A stretch of 64,000 nucleotides of DNA from Mactra quadrangularis (Eukaryota; Mollusca; Bivalvia; Venerida; Mactridae). The DNA is taken from the NCBI GenBank assembly GCA_025267735.1, contig CM046308.1, positions 33,035,267 through 33,099,266 on the forward strand. The letters are read 5' to 3'. Below are positions 1 through 13,508 of this stretch, one piece after another. The notes below the pieces were generated by a model that ran no database searches, was not told the origin of the DNA, and saw nothing but the letters and a program-made list of their open reading frames with translations. The translations under genes and the position numbers were made by a program. Every line of letters starts with the position of its first letter. Position 1 is the first letter of the stretch.

Positions 1-834
1 TTCTTACAATTTAAAATAGTCTCAATTTACGTCATCATTTTAAAATAATGGCTGTAATTGGTTAACTTTTTTGTCAGGGCCTACTTGAATCCTCCAAGTC
101 CAAGTTTGGTTACTCAACAAGTTGTTTAGGTAGGCTATTCCAGAGGGTGAGGATGGCTGGGACTTCCGAAAAGCTGTCCTGTCCTGACTGGGGCCACGGT
201 CACGTTAAACCTTCCAAGTACTAGTATACGTTGGTTAAATTCGTGAATAAGTGCATGTGCAGTCGTTATAATCGTACATACGTCAGTTTTCTGATCGATT
301 TAAGAATATCATGTTAACATAATTTAAGACCTGGGTCTTTTTATAACACTTATAATCAAATCTTTCACGGATACATTCGTTGTAATATAAATATTTGGGT
401 ACAATGTCCTGCTTGGTCAAAAAATATAAATATTTCTTTTCAGATCTTTATGTCTATGTTTAGATATTTTTATTCCATGGCTATACAAGTGTATACCAAG
501 GCTATTAAATAGCCATTAAATGTAAGATTTAGAGTTAAATATGTGTGAACCATTAACAAAACAAAAACGTCAGATCGTATTTTAAATGTATCAAAATTGT
601 GCAAATATTATTAGACCTTCACGCATTGGATATCTCTTGTACAATATAGGTGGTGACATTAATCTCAAAATGTTTTTCCTGTCGTACATATTACTAATAC
701 TACGATCGTAACAATATAGGACATAGGGGGTAAATCAATATGCAACTTTTAAAAATACAAAAATATATAGGATATAGAGGGTACATCCAATTACATAGTA
801 CTACAAGTATTTCTGTTGCGAACCAATTTCTATT
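1..834. other. AT-rich intergenic DNA, no gene seen
   Basis: No supported coding exon, RNA gene or complete repeat was found here. The only open frames are short and AT-rich, as expected by chance. Confidence 0.6.
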
Positions 835-1385
835 GGGGTTAAAGCCATGACAGTACATAGTATGGTTATTTGTGGCGATCATCGCACCTAATATAGCTCT
901 CGTAGAATTTTGTCTATAGCTCGTTTAGGATAACTTGAGACAAAATACAACGATACCATTTTTATACACAGGTGGATTTAAGTTAAGTACACGTAATTAT
1001 CGACCATTATCAGTGTGTTTTAGATGTAATGAATTTAGTACGAGAACACACGCTCCACGCATTCAGACATGCTTAATATTTCATTACACAAAATCAGTTG
1101 CCCTCCCTATTTTATGTAATACCGGAGTCCCAAATATGTAAACAAACTGAGTCGTTTGTCTCAAGTTATCCTAAACGAGCTATATAACCAATACTCACCT
1201 ACCCTCCCACAAAGCCGACAACTTATCCGTATACCTTTTTATTGAAGAAAATTCCACATAACTGTCGAGTTAACATGGAAATGAATAACAATCGCAGTTG
1301 AGGCTCGGACCAGCATCCCTTTCGGAGCACTAGTTGCGAATTACATACTACGTGTAGTATACGGAGCCACCTATCACAGATAGCG
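835..1385 (-). mobile_element. SINE family A relic, interrupted by a nested MITE
   Basis: The segment aligns by eye to the complete family A SINE at 21111-21374. The tail-like part (about 835-914) and the body with ACTCACCTACCCT (about 1185-1260) lie on either side of the inverted-repeat element at 919-1180. A decayed tRNA-like head (GCTCGGACC...GGAGCAC) follows to about 1385. The element reads on the minus strand with its head at the right. It is heavily mutated, so the outer limits are approximate. Confidence 0.6.
919..1180. mobile_element. MITE with long perfect terminal inverted repeats
   Basis: The ends at 915-944 and 1155-1184 are perfect reverse complements over 30 bases; each carries GCTCGTTTAGGATAACTTG in its own orientation. 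The outermost TATA on each side could be a 4-bp target duplication, which would leave a 262-bp element with 26-bp inverted repeats. It sits inside the SINE relic at 835-1385, whose intact relative reads GTCTATAACCAG at the same place, so the insertion point can be read directly. A 68-codon open frame inside has no recognisable product. A similar end sequence (GATAACTTGAGACAAA) occurs alone near 16431-16446. Confidence 0.8.
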
Positions 1386-4300
1386 ACAGCATAAAACCGA
1401 CGTGATAAGATTATACAAAAGTATGAAATCTTCAAAATATAAATCAATAAATATTTCATGTTTCTATCTTTATTTTCAAAAAAGACGTAGACATGCATGC
1501 AGTCTTGTAAAAACTTGAATTATTGTAGTTAATTTACAAGTAAATGGCATAATTATGATATAGACGTACGCTGGATTTCGTCGTAAGATTCTTTGTGCTT
1601 GAGCCTGCGAATACCTTTATCTAATATGCTTTTCAATAATGGAAATAAACATAAGAAATTATCCGATTTTTACGATTAGTGATAGTAATCGCGGAAATGT
1701 TTTGTCAGTTAAATAAATACAAAAAATAAGTTGTATAATATTTAACACTATAGAGAGGGATCCAGGCGTTGCTGATAAAGGGCTTTACATTTACTGTGGA
1801 ACAATTTACACCTTATTAAATATATATCTTACGAAAAAAGATTACATCATTCTATGACAAATATATACATTCCAAGCGTAAGATTTTCAAAAGATGTATT
1901 TTAAGCATAAGGATAATTTCTTACCAGGTGTATTGTTAAACCAACTGTAATTATCACCTAATTATCATACGTAGAGCCATTTTTATTAATATTTTTACAT
2001 AATAAGTCATCAAGCAATGAACCCAATACTCGATAAACAGACGTACGCATATTTTAAATTGTTGACAATAATAAGAGAGGCAAAAGAAGTAATAAGTAAC
2101 CCTAAACCTGATCATCTTTAAATTTTAGAATAATTTAAATCGAGATATTGAAGTTTAATAGAAAATTATGACATACCTTTATTGAAACGTTTATTGCACT
2201 GTCAAGATACATTAATTTTTATAACTGAGCATTTTTTTCGTTCAATCAATATAGCAACCTAGGAGGAAAAACACAGGTGTATTTATTTGTAGAATAAGAA
2301 TTATTGAAACGCAAAATAAACAAACGAAGGCCTTTTTCCAAAGGCACGCTTCTTTTAATGTGGTTTAAGAATACATGTCGCATACCGTTTCTGAACAAAG
2401 TCATGGGATTATAAATCATAGACTAGCTTGACTTTTTTTGGTATTGAGAAGGCAGGTACGGTCCAAAGTAATTACGATTTGCAAAGAAAAAGTGATTGTT
2501 ACAAAATCTGTCCAGGGGAGCTCTGCCTAAGAATTGATCATAAAATAAAAAAGGTGTTAGAATAATTCGCCGTTAAAGAGAAGATGTACAACTAATCTGT
2601 GTTATGTATGACAAATTACCGTTCAAAATGACACTATACAATATAGGAGTACATAAAATGATGACGTCATCAATTCTTGCTGTCAACAAGTTAATCGTCC
2701 CAGAATCTCTAGAACAAGCGGTTACATCATTCATTTGTAATGCAATATTAGTCCCAATTGACTATTACTCATCTATTGGACAGAGTTCAATCTACGAGGA
2801 ATTCTATATCAAAATGTCAAACAATTGGTGAGTAGATGGCCACGAAAAATGAAATTAATTCATTACCATCCCTCCCAGACACTAATCCTACGCACTGTGC
2901 ATTGTAAAAAGTAGTCCCGGCGGAATAGAGTTGTCCGTTAATTTCAGACGTTCACAGACCAATTTGATTGTTATTTATCATATTTTGTATTCTATTATCA
3001 TCGACGAAATCTGGATAAGACGGTTCATCAGAGAATGAAGTACTTACTGAAATGTTTAGATCTATTGTCATCATGTCTCGTACAGATTGACTTTAAACAT
3101 GACTCAATTGTGGTACGTTTTGTAGGCGTTTGTAAGATGTAGGCCCTACTTGGATTGATACATACGTACGTATATCTACTATTAGTCAGATTTCATTCAA
3201 ACAATTAATTGATTGCTACTTATTGAACACTCATAAGATTGATTGCAGATTGAATATACATGTATACTCAAATACGTTTACACCACCTAGCGGCAATCTA
3301 GCACTATATTTAAAGTACGTGTAACCTTATGGAGACCTTACCACATATGACAATCATAGTTTGACAACCCTTGGAAACAAATTCTAATATGAATTAGAAT
3401 GATCAAAAGTGTCCCTATATAAAGTCTAAGTGATTTTTCTAGAACTCAGAAAGAGACAGAGAGGCAGGTAAAATGGGAAGGATGCATCTGAGTGTTAATG
3501 CTTTAAAGTAACTATTTCTACATAGGGACAAAAAGGGAGCAGAAGGAAAAAAAAGGCCCAGTACAGTGCCCAGCTCTTCTGTTTTAAGATAACTACTAAG
3601 GCATCGAGACGATACCGACCGTCTTTAGGTACGATTCTAATATGGAACATCGAGGAACATCGAAGACCAACAAGAGTACATGAAGTCGTATAAATAACAC
3701 GTGAGGACCTTAATATTTGATGAACGTGCATATTTTGTTGTATTCTCCCCAGACTTTAGGTGCAATAAAAACTATGTAGGAACTATAAGTGAGTTTTATC
3801 ATGATTAAAGACAATACTGATATAAGTTATACCAGTATTAAATGGCATTATAATATGAATGGTATAATAAACTAATTCAAAGAACTTAAATCATAGTAAA
3901 ACTTGCAGAATTTACCTCATTTTCTACACTATCGTTTGTGTAGTTGCCAATTTTCTAAACTCATCGCGCAATTTGATTCTTTTTATCAATGGAATCACAA
4001 AACAGAGGCTTGAAAACATCCTAGGTTTTAAAACACTTAATCCATGGATTAAATCTAGCTATGGAGTACCCACTGGGACCAAACCTAGAGTTGTTAAAGA
4101 ATTGATTCTAGAAATGATTTTTCTTGATGATAAAATAGTGATAGTCGATGATAAACGTTCCACAGGTTTCGAAAAAAAGTCTGTATGGCCCACTCGGTTT
4201 TCTTGAAATAACTTGGAATGTTACAAGTGTTTCCCTATAACCACTTGGATTTTCTTGATATAAAATGCATCAACACGTTCAGCACCACCGACTGATACTT

Positions 4301-4598
4301 TATAAATGATTCTCCAGACTTCATTCAGTGAATAGACATTAAAGGCCACATAACACGATTGTATCAATGTACATCAAAAATAAAAACTGTATTAAAACAT
4401 GATGTAATTTAAAATATGACAGACATTAAAGATACAGCACGTGTGTCAAAATCATTTTACTTTTCAGATATAAGTTGGATAAACTGTAAATTAATTTGAA
4501 TGAGTGTTTCATTTATACGAGAACGCAGTCTATACATGTATATATCTTTGTTAGCGCTAAATACGCGCGGCCAAATACTTAAAATAGCTTAAATTTGG
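1386..4598. other. Intergenic DNA
   Basis: No firm gene. A 75-codon frame (2604-2831, +) ends exactly at a good splice donor (ATTG then GTGAGT at about 2827), so a real internal exon is possible, but it lacks a convincing acceptor and matches no family I know. A 14-bp bZIP palindrome lies at 2659-2672. Confidence 0.4.
2659..2672. promoter_or_regulatory. 14-bp bZIP/CRE palindrome, copy 1
   Basis: TGATGACGTCATCA is a perfect palindrome around the CRE core TGACGTCA and matches the known preference of ATF/Jun-type bZIP dimers. The identical 14-mer recurs at 52385 and 52481. No gene start is evident next to this copy, so function is inferred from sequence only. Confidence 0.4.
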
Positions 4599-4599
4599 A

Positions 4600-4890
4600 A
4601 TTAAATCTATGACTAGCACACTCGACCTTGAATCCGGCGATCGGGGGTTAAATTACTGTCCCAAGCTACATTTGTATTGTCGATTTCTCTGTGTGTATAT
4701 TCCTTCCCTTTTCTGCCTCATTGACCTTTTTTTTAGTTCTAAAATATTCACTAAGACTTTATATAGGGACTTAGGTATTTCGGGACTGTGTCGGATGCTT
4801 TTGAAAGAACACTGTTGTTTTAAGTATCAACGACCAAGTCCTACTTACAGTTTCGATCTACTTTCACTTTGAAAAGCAAGGAATAACATA
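4600..4890 (+). mobile_element. tRNA-headed SINE relic
   Basis: At about 4608-4662 the plus strand reads like a decayed tRNA: an A-box-like ATGACTAGCACACTCGACC, then GAATCCGGCGATCGGGGGTTAAATTACTGTCCC, in which GGGTTAAATTACTGTCCC is a mutated B box with its acceptor 3' strand. The 3' part (about 4840-4890, TTTCGATCTACTTTCACTTTG) recurs nearly unchanged at about 14715-14755, so it is dispersed. The 87-codon frame across it is a by-product of the repeat. Confidence 0.45.
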
Positions 4891-7800
4891 GCCATCTTTT
4901 AGATGGAATAACTTTTGTCTTTTTATTTTATTTCAGCTAGAGTCATTTGGAATACTATTACAAACATATACACTAGTCCAATGCTAAAATTGATTTCACA
5001 GTGTATGAAAATTATCAATCTTAATTCATTTTGCAGTGCACGGAAAATTTTAGTCTTGACACGGGGGCTTTAATTTTATAAATACTCTTATTGATAAATA
5101 CACAATGATCCGGTAGAGGTTTCTAAAGTACAAAAGTATTAATCGAACAATTTTTATCTTGAAATGTCTAAATTTATAAGAAATCAACCACCAGTCTATT
5201 ACTTATGATATATTCCAGACTTCTTAAAATATTCATTAGCTAATCATTTTCAATATTGATAAAATCACTCATAGATCGACTGGGCTTGATGAATAATTAC
5301 TGGATGATCAACCCACCTCAGTGATTTAGAGGTTAAAGTTGATGACTTAACATAACCGTAATATCTCCCCTCCCACAAAGTATAGATAAGTGCTAACCGA
5401 AGGTCACAAAGGATAATCGACTAAACGAACGTATGGACGTATAGAACAGTAGTCGAACATCGATAGGTCACAAAGAATAATCGACCAAACGAACGTATGG
5501 TCCGACCAGTAGTCGAACATCGATCGCTAGATTCAAAGACGAGTGTGCTCAGCACGGCAGCACGCCGCTGCAAAGTTCATACCGAAATTCTCATTGTGGA
5601 TATGTAATAATAATTTTCTAGTTACATGTATGGGTAAGTTATTACTGTGAGTGGCAAAACATTAACGCGGTTGATATTAATTCTCATTTATCGACAGTGA
5701 ATACAGAAATACAGCAGTGAGTATTTAAATCAGCGGGGTTAATGGATCACCTACTGACTGTAGCATAAAATACATCAATACAGTACTTTCATTCTCTATC
5801 AAATGTTAATGAGATTGATAACTTGTAAATTATTTGTAATTATGAATTAAGAAAGTTTTATTAAAGAATGAGGAGATAAATAAAAGAGGAAAATGCATTT
5901 TTTTCACTCTCAACGAATTGCATTTTGTTATCATATTATAATGTATGTAATATATATGCAATTACAATGTTCATAGCGTGATTCCTAATTTCAAACCAAG
6001 TTTAGTCGATTAAAAACTAACGAATACGCCATGCTATATAAATTAACGAAATGGTCAGAAAATTGACGAACTGCGATGACTATCAGCGATCAACATTTGA
6101 TTTCACCCAACGTAACTTGTAGATTTTGGTGATTTTAAATAAAGACTTCATTATTGTTAATTCATCAACAAGGGGAGTAAATTACTTCTAAATGATTTGT
6201 AACACGGAACTAAATTAAACCAAAATCTTATCCTGTATAAATCGAGGATATAGTCGTTGATAATAGAAGTATTTCATGAAAACAAACATACACCGTAAAG
6301 ATTTATGTTCGATATTTTAAGTGTTCCGGCTTCTAGAGTCCAACGTCAATTGGTTGTTAAAGACACACTACATGTACTACTAGGTATTTGATTGTTAAGT
6401 GTCCGCGTAGTGTCCGGCTACTTAATTACGCAAATCCTTCCTAATCCGGCTTGGGTAGGTGTAAAAATAGTGAAACGTTCATGAATGCAATTGCATTATC
6501 TTTGAATGACGTATATACTGTCACGTATTTACAAACGTTTTTTTGTCTTTATTTGTTTTATTATGAGAATAAACACGCTAGGTTGTTAGAATTAATTGAA
6601 TCATTTGTCATTGCTAACTTATTGAGTCTCCTTTTTAAACAAAATCCGTTTTCGCATTTGATTATAGAGATTTGTTTTACATAGCGCCAGGTAGCTCCAA
6701 CAAAAAAGGAACAGGATAAAGAAATCATAATTTTATACGCTTATGGAGAGCAAACGAGTAGATATAGATAGTTTTCCAATGTATCTGAAGTTCTTCTATA
6801 CTCTCAGCGCTTTGATTTTGAATGATAAAATAATAACCATCAAGTTAGCATAATTATAATATATATTTGTTATATGTCAAAATAAGTAATGATGCTGCAA
6901 GCTATATAATAAACTAGAGATACAAGTTTGCATTTAGCAGTTCCAAGAGTGACCCAGGGCCAGGCATAAATCATTCCAAAAGGTTTCCTGAGATCCTTTA
7001 GATAATTTTCAATAGATTTTGAAGGCAATTTTGCAAAGTCAATAAATGTTCGATATAAAGATCACCTAAGTTAATGCGATATCATGCATTTTTTTGACGA
7101 TTTTTAAGTCCTTAATGCTTAAATGGAGAAGAAATGGGTCCCAATAATAAAGATCATTCCGTTTTTAATCCATCGATTTTTGAGAAGTTCTAAGTAGAGA
7201 TACAATGATCTCAGATGTAGCAGTGCAAATGGTTACACGCACGTCAAGTGTTTTATTTAGCACTTTAAGAAAAAGTAAGGTGCCGCGTCTCACAGTATGA
7301 ATGATTCAAATCAAAGCGTACTAGGTGTACACATATATCCTCTTATCAATGTGGATCACACAAAAAATCATTTACGATTTTTTCTTCCAACAATTTTTAT
7401 AATGTACCTGGTATACAAGTATAAAGTAGTAAAATCAGTAAACTAGACTATAACAGTTTACTAGGAACATTCTGAAAGCTTGTTATGAGAGTATTTTATA
7501 TGATTTTTGGATTACGGTCTGTTTCCACATTTTTTGCCCAACTTTTCCATTAATTAGAACACGGTGTGGTAACAAGGTCGTGAATACATCAAAGGATTTT
7601 TTTCTAGAAACCAATTCTAATCTAAGAACTTTCTGTATATAACATAGACGACATCTACACTTCTGACCTGGTGATGAATTCCACCTGTTTTTACAAGAGT
7701 AAGAAATATATTAATGTATTTTTATGTATTTTTACAGACAGACTTTCAGTTTTGTGTTTTTTATATACGATCGTATATGCAGTATATTAATTCGACAGTT

Positions 7801-8640
7801 TCTTATAAAAATCTGAAAATGATTAGTATTACATCGTAAAAATATACATGTACACTAATACGCGGACGTAGTTTCACGAACTTGTTGATATTTATTTGAG
7901 TTAATGATTTACCGTCTCATGTGGATATTTGTAGACATGGCTTCAACACAGTGTTCCCTAAAAATTCCTATGAAAAAATCCTGATTTAGAATAAAAAATT
8001 GAACCGTCCAACATGCAGAACCAATACTTAGGACGCGGGAGTGACTTTAGGCTAGATCACACAAGCACGCCTCAGATCACGATTCTTAACGGTTATTTAA
8101 ATCCAACAGACCACACGATCAAGGCAGGGCGGCACATAATTTGCAAAGAGAGAGTCTTTGGTTTGTCACTTCACATTGCAAAGCTTTGTTTTGGCCATTA
8201 ACGGAGAGCCTCGTTGTTGTCGGTCGATTGGCATCGTTTTATGATGATACCAGCTGTATAAATTTAAATTAATAAAATAACTGTGACCAACAACAGATTG
8301 ACCGACAACCGTGGTGTATAGGAATATCGAAGCCTCGTGGAAGGATAAGCAAGTGCTGGCAAAAGACATGAGTCAAAGAATTAATATAACGTATTAATAT
8401 AACTCTGATTATTTATCCTGGGTAGAATTGCAGGGTTGATGTGAATCAGTATACCCTGTAGACGAGAAAACAAGGTCAAACGTACATGTTTATGCTTTAA
8501 TTAACCATTAACTCAATGACTTATGGAATCAGTTCACGAGCAACACTATATTTTCTAATGATTACCGGGATGATTCTGTTTTCTTCATTATAATGTATTT
8601 ATATACAAGATGAAAAGATATAAATTTGTGTAATACACAG
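4891..8640. other. Intergenic DNA with a short tandem duplication
   Basis: No coding region could be supported. Apart from the 60-bp duplication near 5400-5525, this stretch is AT-rich with scattered short frames. An imperfect inverted repeat (GTTGTCGGTCGATT at about 8217 and ATTGACCGACAAC at about 8297) suggests a decayed hairpin element. Confidence 0.5.
5402..5525. repeat. Two-copy tandem repeat of about 60 bp
   Basis: Two adjacent units share GTCACAAAG-ATAATCGAC, AAACGAACGTATGG and CAGTAGTCGAACATCGAT, with a few substitutions and a small length difference. This is a recent local duplication with no associated gene. Confidence 0.8.
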
Positions 8641-8836
8641 ACTTAGACGGGCCTTGACATTGTTGGCGGAGGAAATCAGAAAAAAACGTTTATCAGCTTA
8701 TTTTGATGATTTAGAAAGACGAACTAGCGAACATATGATTCATCTAAGAACTGTCGAACTCGCGTTAGTGGTTCTTTTTAGTAAGCAACATCCTAACATA
8801 ATCAAAAAAGGAAAACATCCAAAGTCTGAAAAATAG
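8641..8836 (+). other. Possible orphan exon, unassigned
   Basis: After ACACAG (8635-8640) a frame stays open for 64 codons to TAG and reads as a charged, helix-like segment (LLAEEIRKKRLSAYFDDLER near its start). Composition looks more protein-like than the surrounding frames, but there is no polypyrimidine tract before the acceptor, no partner exon and no family I recognise. It could be a transposon or gene fragment, or chance. Confidence 0.2.
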
Positions 8837-8899
8837 AGCTGATTTTTTTAAAAAAACCCTGATTTTTTAAGTACATGTATATGAAAACAACACAGTATA

Positions 8900-9730
8900 A
8901 TCAAGAAGTTGAGTCTTTTAGTTGTCCCTGACTTTCACCTGGATATGAAGACAGAATGTTTTACTTTTTCTGTCAATACGTATGTAATCTTATATGGAAG
9001 ATTCACCAGAAAGTCACATATGACAGGAGTTTTTGAAACATATTACATTTCTGTTCACGAAAATGACATACATGTAATTGAAAATTTATTTTGTCAACAG
9101 TGCGTCTTGGACAAATATGGCATTTAACATGTATATTTTCAAGACTAAAATTTTGAAAATGTTTATGAAAAATTCGATACCTGTCTTTAAAATGTGTTGC
9201 GATTCACGTCCACAGGTACAAAGCATACTTGTCTTAAGCGTTCATCTGAGTGTTCCAATGAGAGTCTACCAGATGCATGGTTGACTGTATGTTTTCTGAT
9301 TTCTTGTAAAGTGAACCAAGGAAGGTGTTTGATATAATAACAAGTCTGATAGTCTATAGTATGTTACATTATTATTGTATGAAATATTACATTATTCTTT
9401 GATATTTACGAGCCTCCTACCAGTATATCATCTAATGGCAGCTGTTATATAATATAATGTCTTGTTTCTTATATTTGCTGGTACAAAAAAAAATACAGAG
9501 TTACAATAGGGCTCGAGTTTAAGCTTTTTATGCGAGTGGATTTTGAAAATTGCGAGTAACTTTTATTTTATTTCGCAAATTTTCGCGTCTGCCTTATCTA
9601 ATGAGGCTCATATTAGCATTGAAACGGCAAGATAGAACGACAGTATTAATTCAAGAATAAAGATTCACCCTAAAATTGTTCGATATTATTTGTCTATCCC
9701 ACAATATATGCAGTTAAATATAGTACAGTG
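8900..9730. repeat. Tandem duplication, copy 1
   Basis: This segment matches 9731-10505 over nearly its whole length. Shared blocks include GTGAACCAAGGAAGGTGTTTG, the ATTTACGAGCCTCCTACCAG block and ATTCACCCTAAAATTG. The offset falls from 834 bp near the left end to 728 bp in the middle because copy 1 holds about 106 bp that copy 2 lacks (around 9120-9225). Short frames here are not convincing genes. Confidence 0.85.
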
Positions 9731-10505
9731 TTATGTTAAAGAAGCAGGTGTTTTAATTTGGACCTGGCTTTCAAGAACACGGGTATATAGACCAACGGTT
9801 TCTACTGCTATAATTTCGTAATCATTTGTGGAAGGTCCGCCAGAAAATCACATATTACAGGTGTTTTTGATACATATTCCAATTTCTGTACACGTCAATG
9901 ACATAATTTAAAATTTATTTTGTCAACAGCGAATCTTGGAGGTACCAAGGATACTTGTCTTTAGCGTTCATTTCTAGCGTTTCCAATGAAAGACAACTAG
10001 ATGCATGGTTGACTGTATATTTTCTGATTTCTTGTAAAGTGAACCAAGGAAGGTGTTTGATATAATAACAAGTCTGATAGTCTATAGTATGTTACATTAT
10101 TATTGTATAAAATATTACATTATTTCTTTGATATTTACGAGCCTCCTACCAGTATATCATCTCATGGCAGCTGTTATATAATATAATGTCTTCTTTCTTA
10201 TATTTGCTGGTACAAAATATACAGTTACAATAGGGCTCAAATTTAAGCTTGCATACTCGCATAATTAGAGTGGATTTTGAAAATTGCGAGTAACTTTTAT
10301 TTTATATTCGCAGATTTTCGCGAGTTGAAATCGACGAAAAATATTACTGTCTTAACTAATGAGGCTCATATTAGCAATGAAATGGCTAGATAGATCGAAA
10401 GCATTAATTCAAGAATTAAGATTCACCCTAAAATTGTTCGATATTCTTTGTCTATCCCACAATAATGCCTTTGTTCTATCTACAGTTAAATATAGTACTA
10501 AGTTG
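9731..10505. repeat. Tandem duplication, copy 2
   Basis: Second copy of the 8900-9730 segment, shorter by the roughly 106-bp block and with small indels. Identity is very high around 10020-10200 and lower at the edges, so the duplication is not brand new. No gene is contained. Confidence 0.85.
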
Positions 10506-11308
10506 TTTTGCATAGATGAATAGTAATTATGTATGCTATTAAAATTTGGAGAAAAGAATGCCAGTGCTTTTTTCATTTTTGCAAAAAAATTGCAAGTCCA
10601 CTTAAAATGGAGCTCTGAGTTACACTTGAAACAAGCTTGGTGTACTGAGTATATGGAGTTTCTTACGTTGTTGTATCAATAACGGATCCTGTTTGTCAGT
10701 GTCCGAGGCTACACATGTGTGCAATTCCACAAAAATCTTGCGCTTAATGTCATCCTAAGTACTAACACAAAGTTTTTGAGTTTAAAACGGATCATATTAT
10801 CCAAATGCATTATAAGAAAGCATCTGTTTTACCCAATAATGGAGACAACTTCAAATAAGGGGCAAATAATCCACGCAGTACTGCTTAAACAAACTGTAAA
10901 CGGCCCGATTTGGCGTCATAAAACATTTCTTAGTCATATCGTAAAAATAAAAGAATTATTGGTACACGTATGTCGACCTATTCGAAAATATATGAATCAA
11001 ACTTGTGTTGATTTTTTATAACACGAAGTATCAATTGAGTGCACCATTACTGCACTGAATTGGTCATTCCCATTGGATGAAACAAACGAAACTCTGCACT
11101 TTGCAGCGTCTTAATTTTACTTGCCCAAATAGATAGGAAATTCTAGATGATTCATGGCATTTACAAATGACAATGATATTGACAACTTCTGTAAATAATT
11201 AATTCATTCTATGCGTTGAAACTAATCACACTGGTGGCTGTATGATTCTAAACTGAAGATACCAAGTAAGAACACCCATCTTGCAAAACTAGGGACATTT
11301 TATGGCAG
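10506..11308. other. Intergenic DNA
   Basis: A 100-codon open frame (10719-11021, +) is the longest here. It has no signal peptide, domain or splice context that I recognise and may be chance in AT-rich DNA. Confidence 0.4.
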
Positions 11309-11532
11309 GGTTCAACGACATAGCAACATATTGTATAGGTCATATCACGGCGGTCAGTCAACCTACTCACCGTTCCTTTAAAGGCAAAACTGCTAGTTCA
11401 CTAGCTTCACTATGCGCATACTATCATCATTGACTGACATCGACCTTACATGATTTAAAAGCAGTGGGTGGAGACAGAATGGCTGAATTATATATTTCAT
11501 GACCAAGCTCCATGAAAGTATGCTCCGTGGCT
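11309..11532 (-). mobile_element. SINE family B copy, head mostly lost
   Basis: It shares with the complete copy at 34486-34768 the tail (TAGCAACATATTGTATAGGTCATATCACGGCGGTCAG), the middle (CCTTACATGATTTAAAAGCAGTGG) and CATGACCAAGCTCCATGAAAGTATG, in the same order. The tRNA-like head that should follow on the right is missing or unrecognisable. The tail stem is degenerate on its left side. Confidence 0.75.
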
Positions 11533-13508
11533 AAATAAGTGATTGAAATCACCCTTACAAGACATAGTTAACAACAATTTAGACCTCACGAGATGACCAG
11601 TCCACTTCTATACATCATTGATCTGGTATATCATATTGTATGGGTATAAGATTTGTAAATGGCATCATTTATTAACATATATATAGTAACTAACATCGAC
11701 CGGTCTGTATGCCCCAGCTTCTGAACACCTTTCATTCTAAACTCCTCGCTTACCCTCTTTTCGCAGACGGAACCAACGACTCCCTCACTTCGCGTCATCC
11801 AGGGTATTATTCGTCAAGGATAATATTCATAACGTATGAGTACCATGGGTTGCCGACGATGCTTTTGCGAGGGAATATCAAAAATCGTGCATCTATTTCA
11901 TTGAAGGGCACCAATAACAAAAACTGGAACTAGATTTGAAGTCAGTTGGGCTAACCACTTACCCATAGTTGTGACCAGGGCACCAGGTGATGCTGTTAAC
12001 ACCCCTCCCCCTAAAAAACAACAAAAAACCGTAATGTTTTACAATTTGATGAAGTTATTATGTAAATTATGCATATATTGTCCAGCAAAATTTCTCGGAA
12101 AGTTTATAAAAAACCTGAAACATACACTTGCTTCTGATATACATAATATGAATGAAATATATAATTCAAGGTTAAAATAATCTTGCCAGAAAACTGTCCA
12201 GAAAACATTCCAAGAAACAAGTTCAGAAAAGTCATGTAATTTATAAAAAATATGTGTGACCTATTTCAACAAAATTATGTTTGTAGGCAATAACTAGCCA
12301 AGCATTTTCATGACCTCGTCTGTTGCAATAGAGCCATCATCAAACACAGAAATATAAAATGCTGCCTATGATTCGAGATATGAAAGATGTTGGGTCACTA
12401 AATCATGATATTGAGGGCTCTGTAATGACGTCAGAACCTAGTTCTACTGACCAAATCGACTTGACACGTACTAGCTATAATACAAATAAAGATTATATGA
12501 TAACACCATTTGAAGTCTCAAATATTTTGCCACAATTGATTTGCAACAATATACAGGTCATCTGTCATGGTTATGAAATCGCCTACCCCACCCATTATAT
12601 CAAAATGATAAAATATTATCAGTTGCACGTGGAATTTTATGTTCATGCGCTATATCTAAGACATTTAGCGCTCTTATAACCCAATATCTGATAAAACATA
12701 ACAAAACTACACCTGCCTCTAGCCTGCCGTACTTAACACTGATTAGATTAAATATAACAGTTTTCTTATAGTATATTCGTCTGCGGTTTAATGCAATTTG
12801 CACTTAGTTGCTAGATAAGACTTGCACAACTACCTGCAAGATGTTTTGGCGCCAATTTGTTGTGAAAATGTTCTCCTCAAAATTGAAGAGTATTCTAAAG
12901 CGTTATTATCGCCACACGCCGCAATAAGAATTTAATGGCTCTTATTGGTTAACAATTGTATATATTTATGGCCATCAATTGGCTTTTATATGAGTTTAAG
13001 TCTGTAATCACTGCTCATAAATTAACGCATAGTACTTTCAAACAAAATTCTAACACACTTTTACTCATACGTCGCTGCGCCGGACTGGCGATATGAGGGA
13101 AAGTTAATTGTTTATTTAATGCCATATGTGCGCCACACTTTTTAATTTAATTAAAGTTCAATCAAACCAACGTTTTGTTAAATGCTATAAAAACAATATA
13201 TGGAATTACCAATTCTAGACAACTGTCTCAGAATGTGAGACAATGTCCAACCACAGTGATTGTTTATTTTTCAATATTTTTCATCTCAGGATATCGATGT
13301 TAAAATATATTACAATCATGTCTCCATGTTAGATATTTTATTACAATTTAAATAGTATGACATTGTAATAAAATTAACACATCATATTTTTATCATTGTC
13401 ATTGCATTATTCAGCCATTTTATTTACTTTTTTTATTTATCATTATATACGACACAAAAATAGTGAATGTTTCAAGATTTGTGCCTCCTTTTAAACACTA
13501 GTGTAGAA
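11533..13508. other. Intergenic DNA
   Basis: Short frames at 11709-11933, 11971-12180 and 12359-12679 have no recognisable product, signal peptide or splice structure. Nothing else stands out. Confidence 0.4.

Noticed and set aside
10719..11021. 100-codon plus-strand frame
   Set aside because: Bland AT-driven composition with no motif or splice signal pattern.
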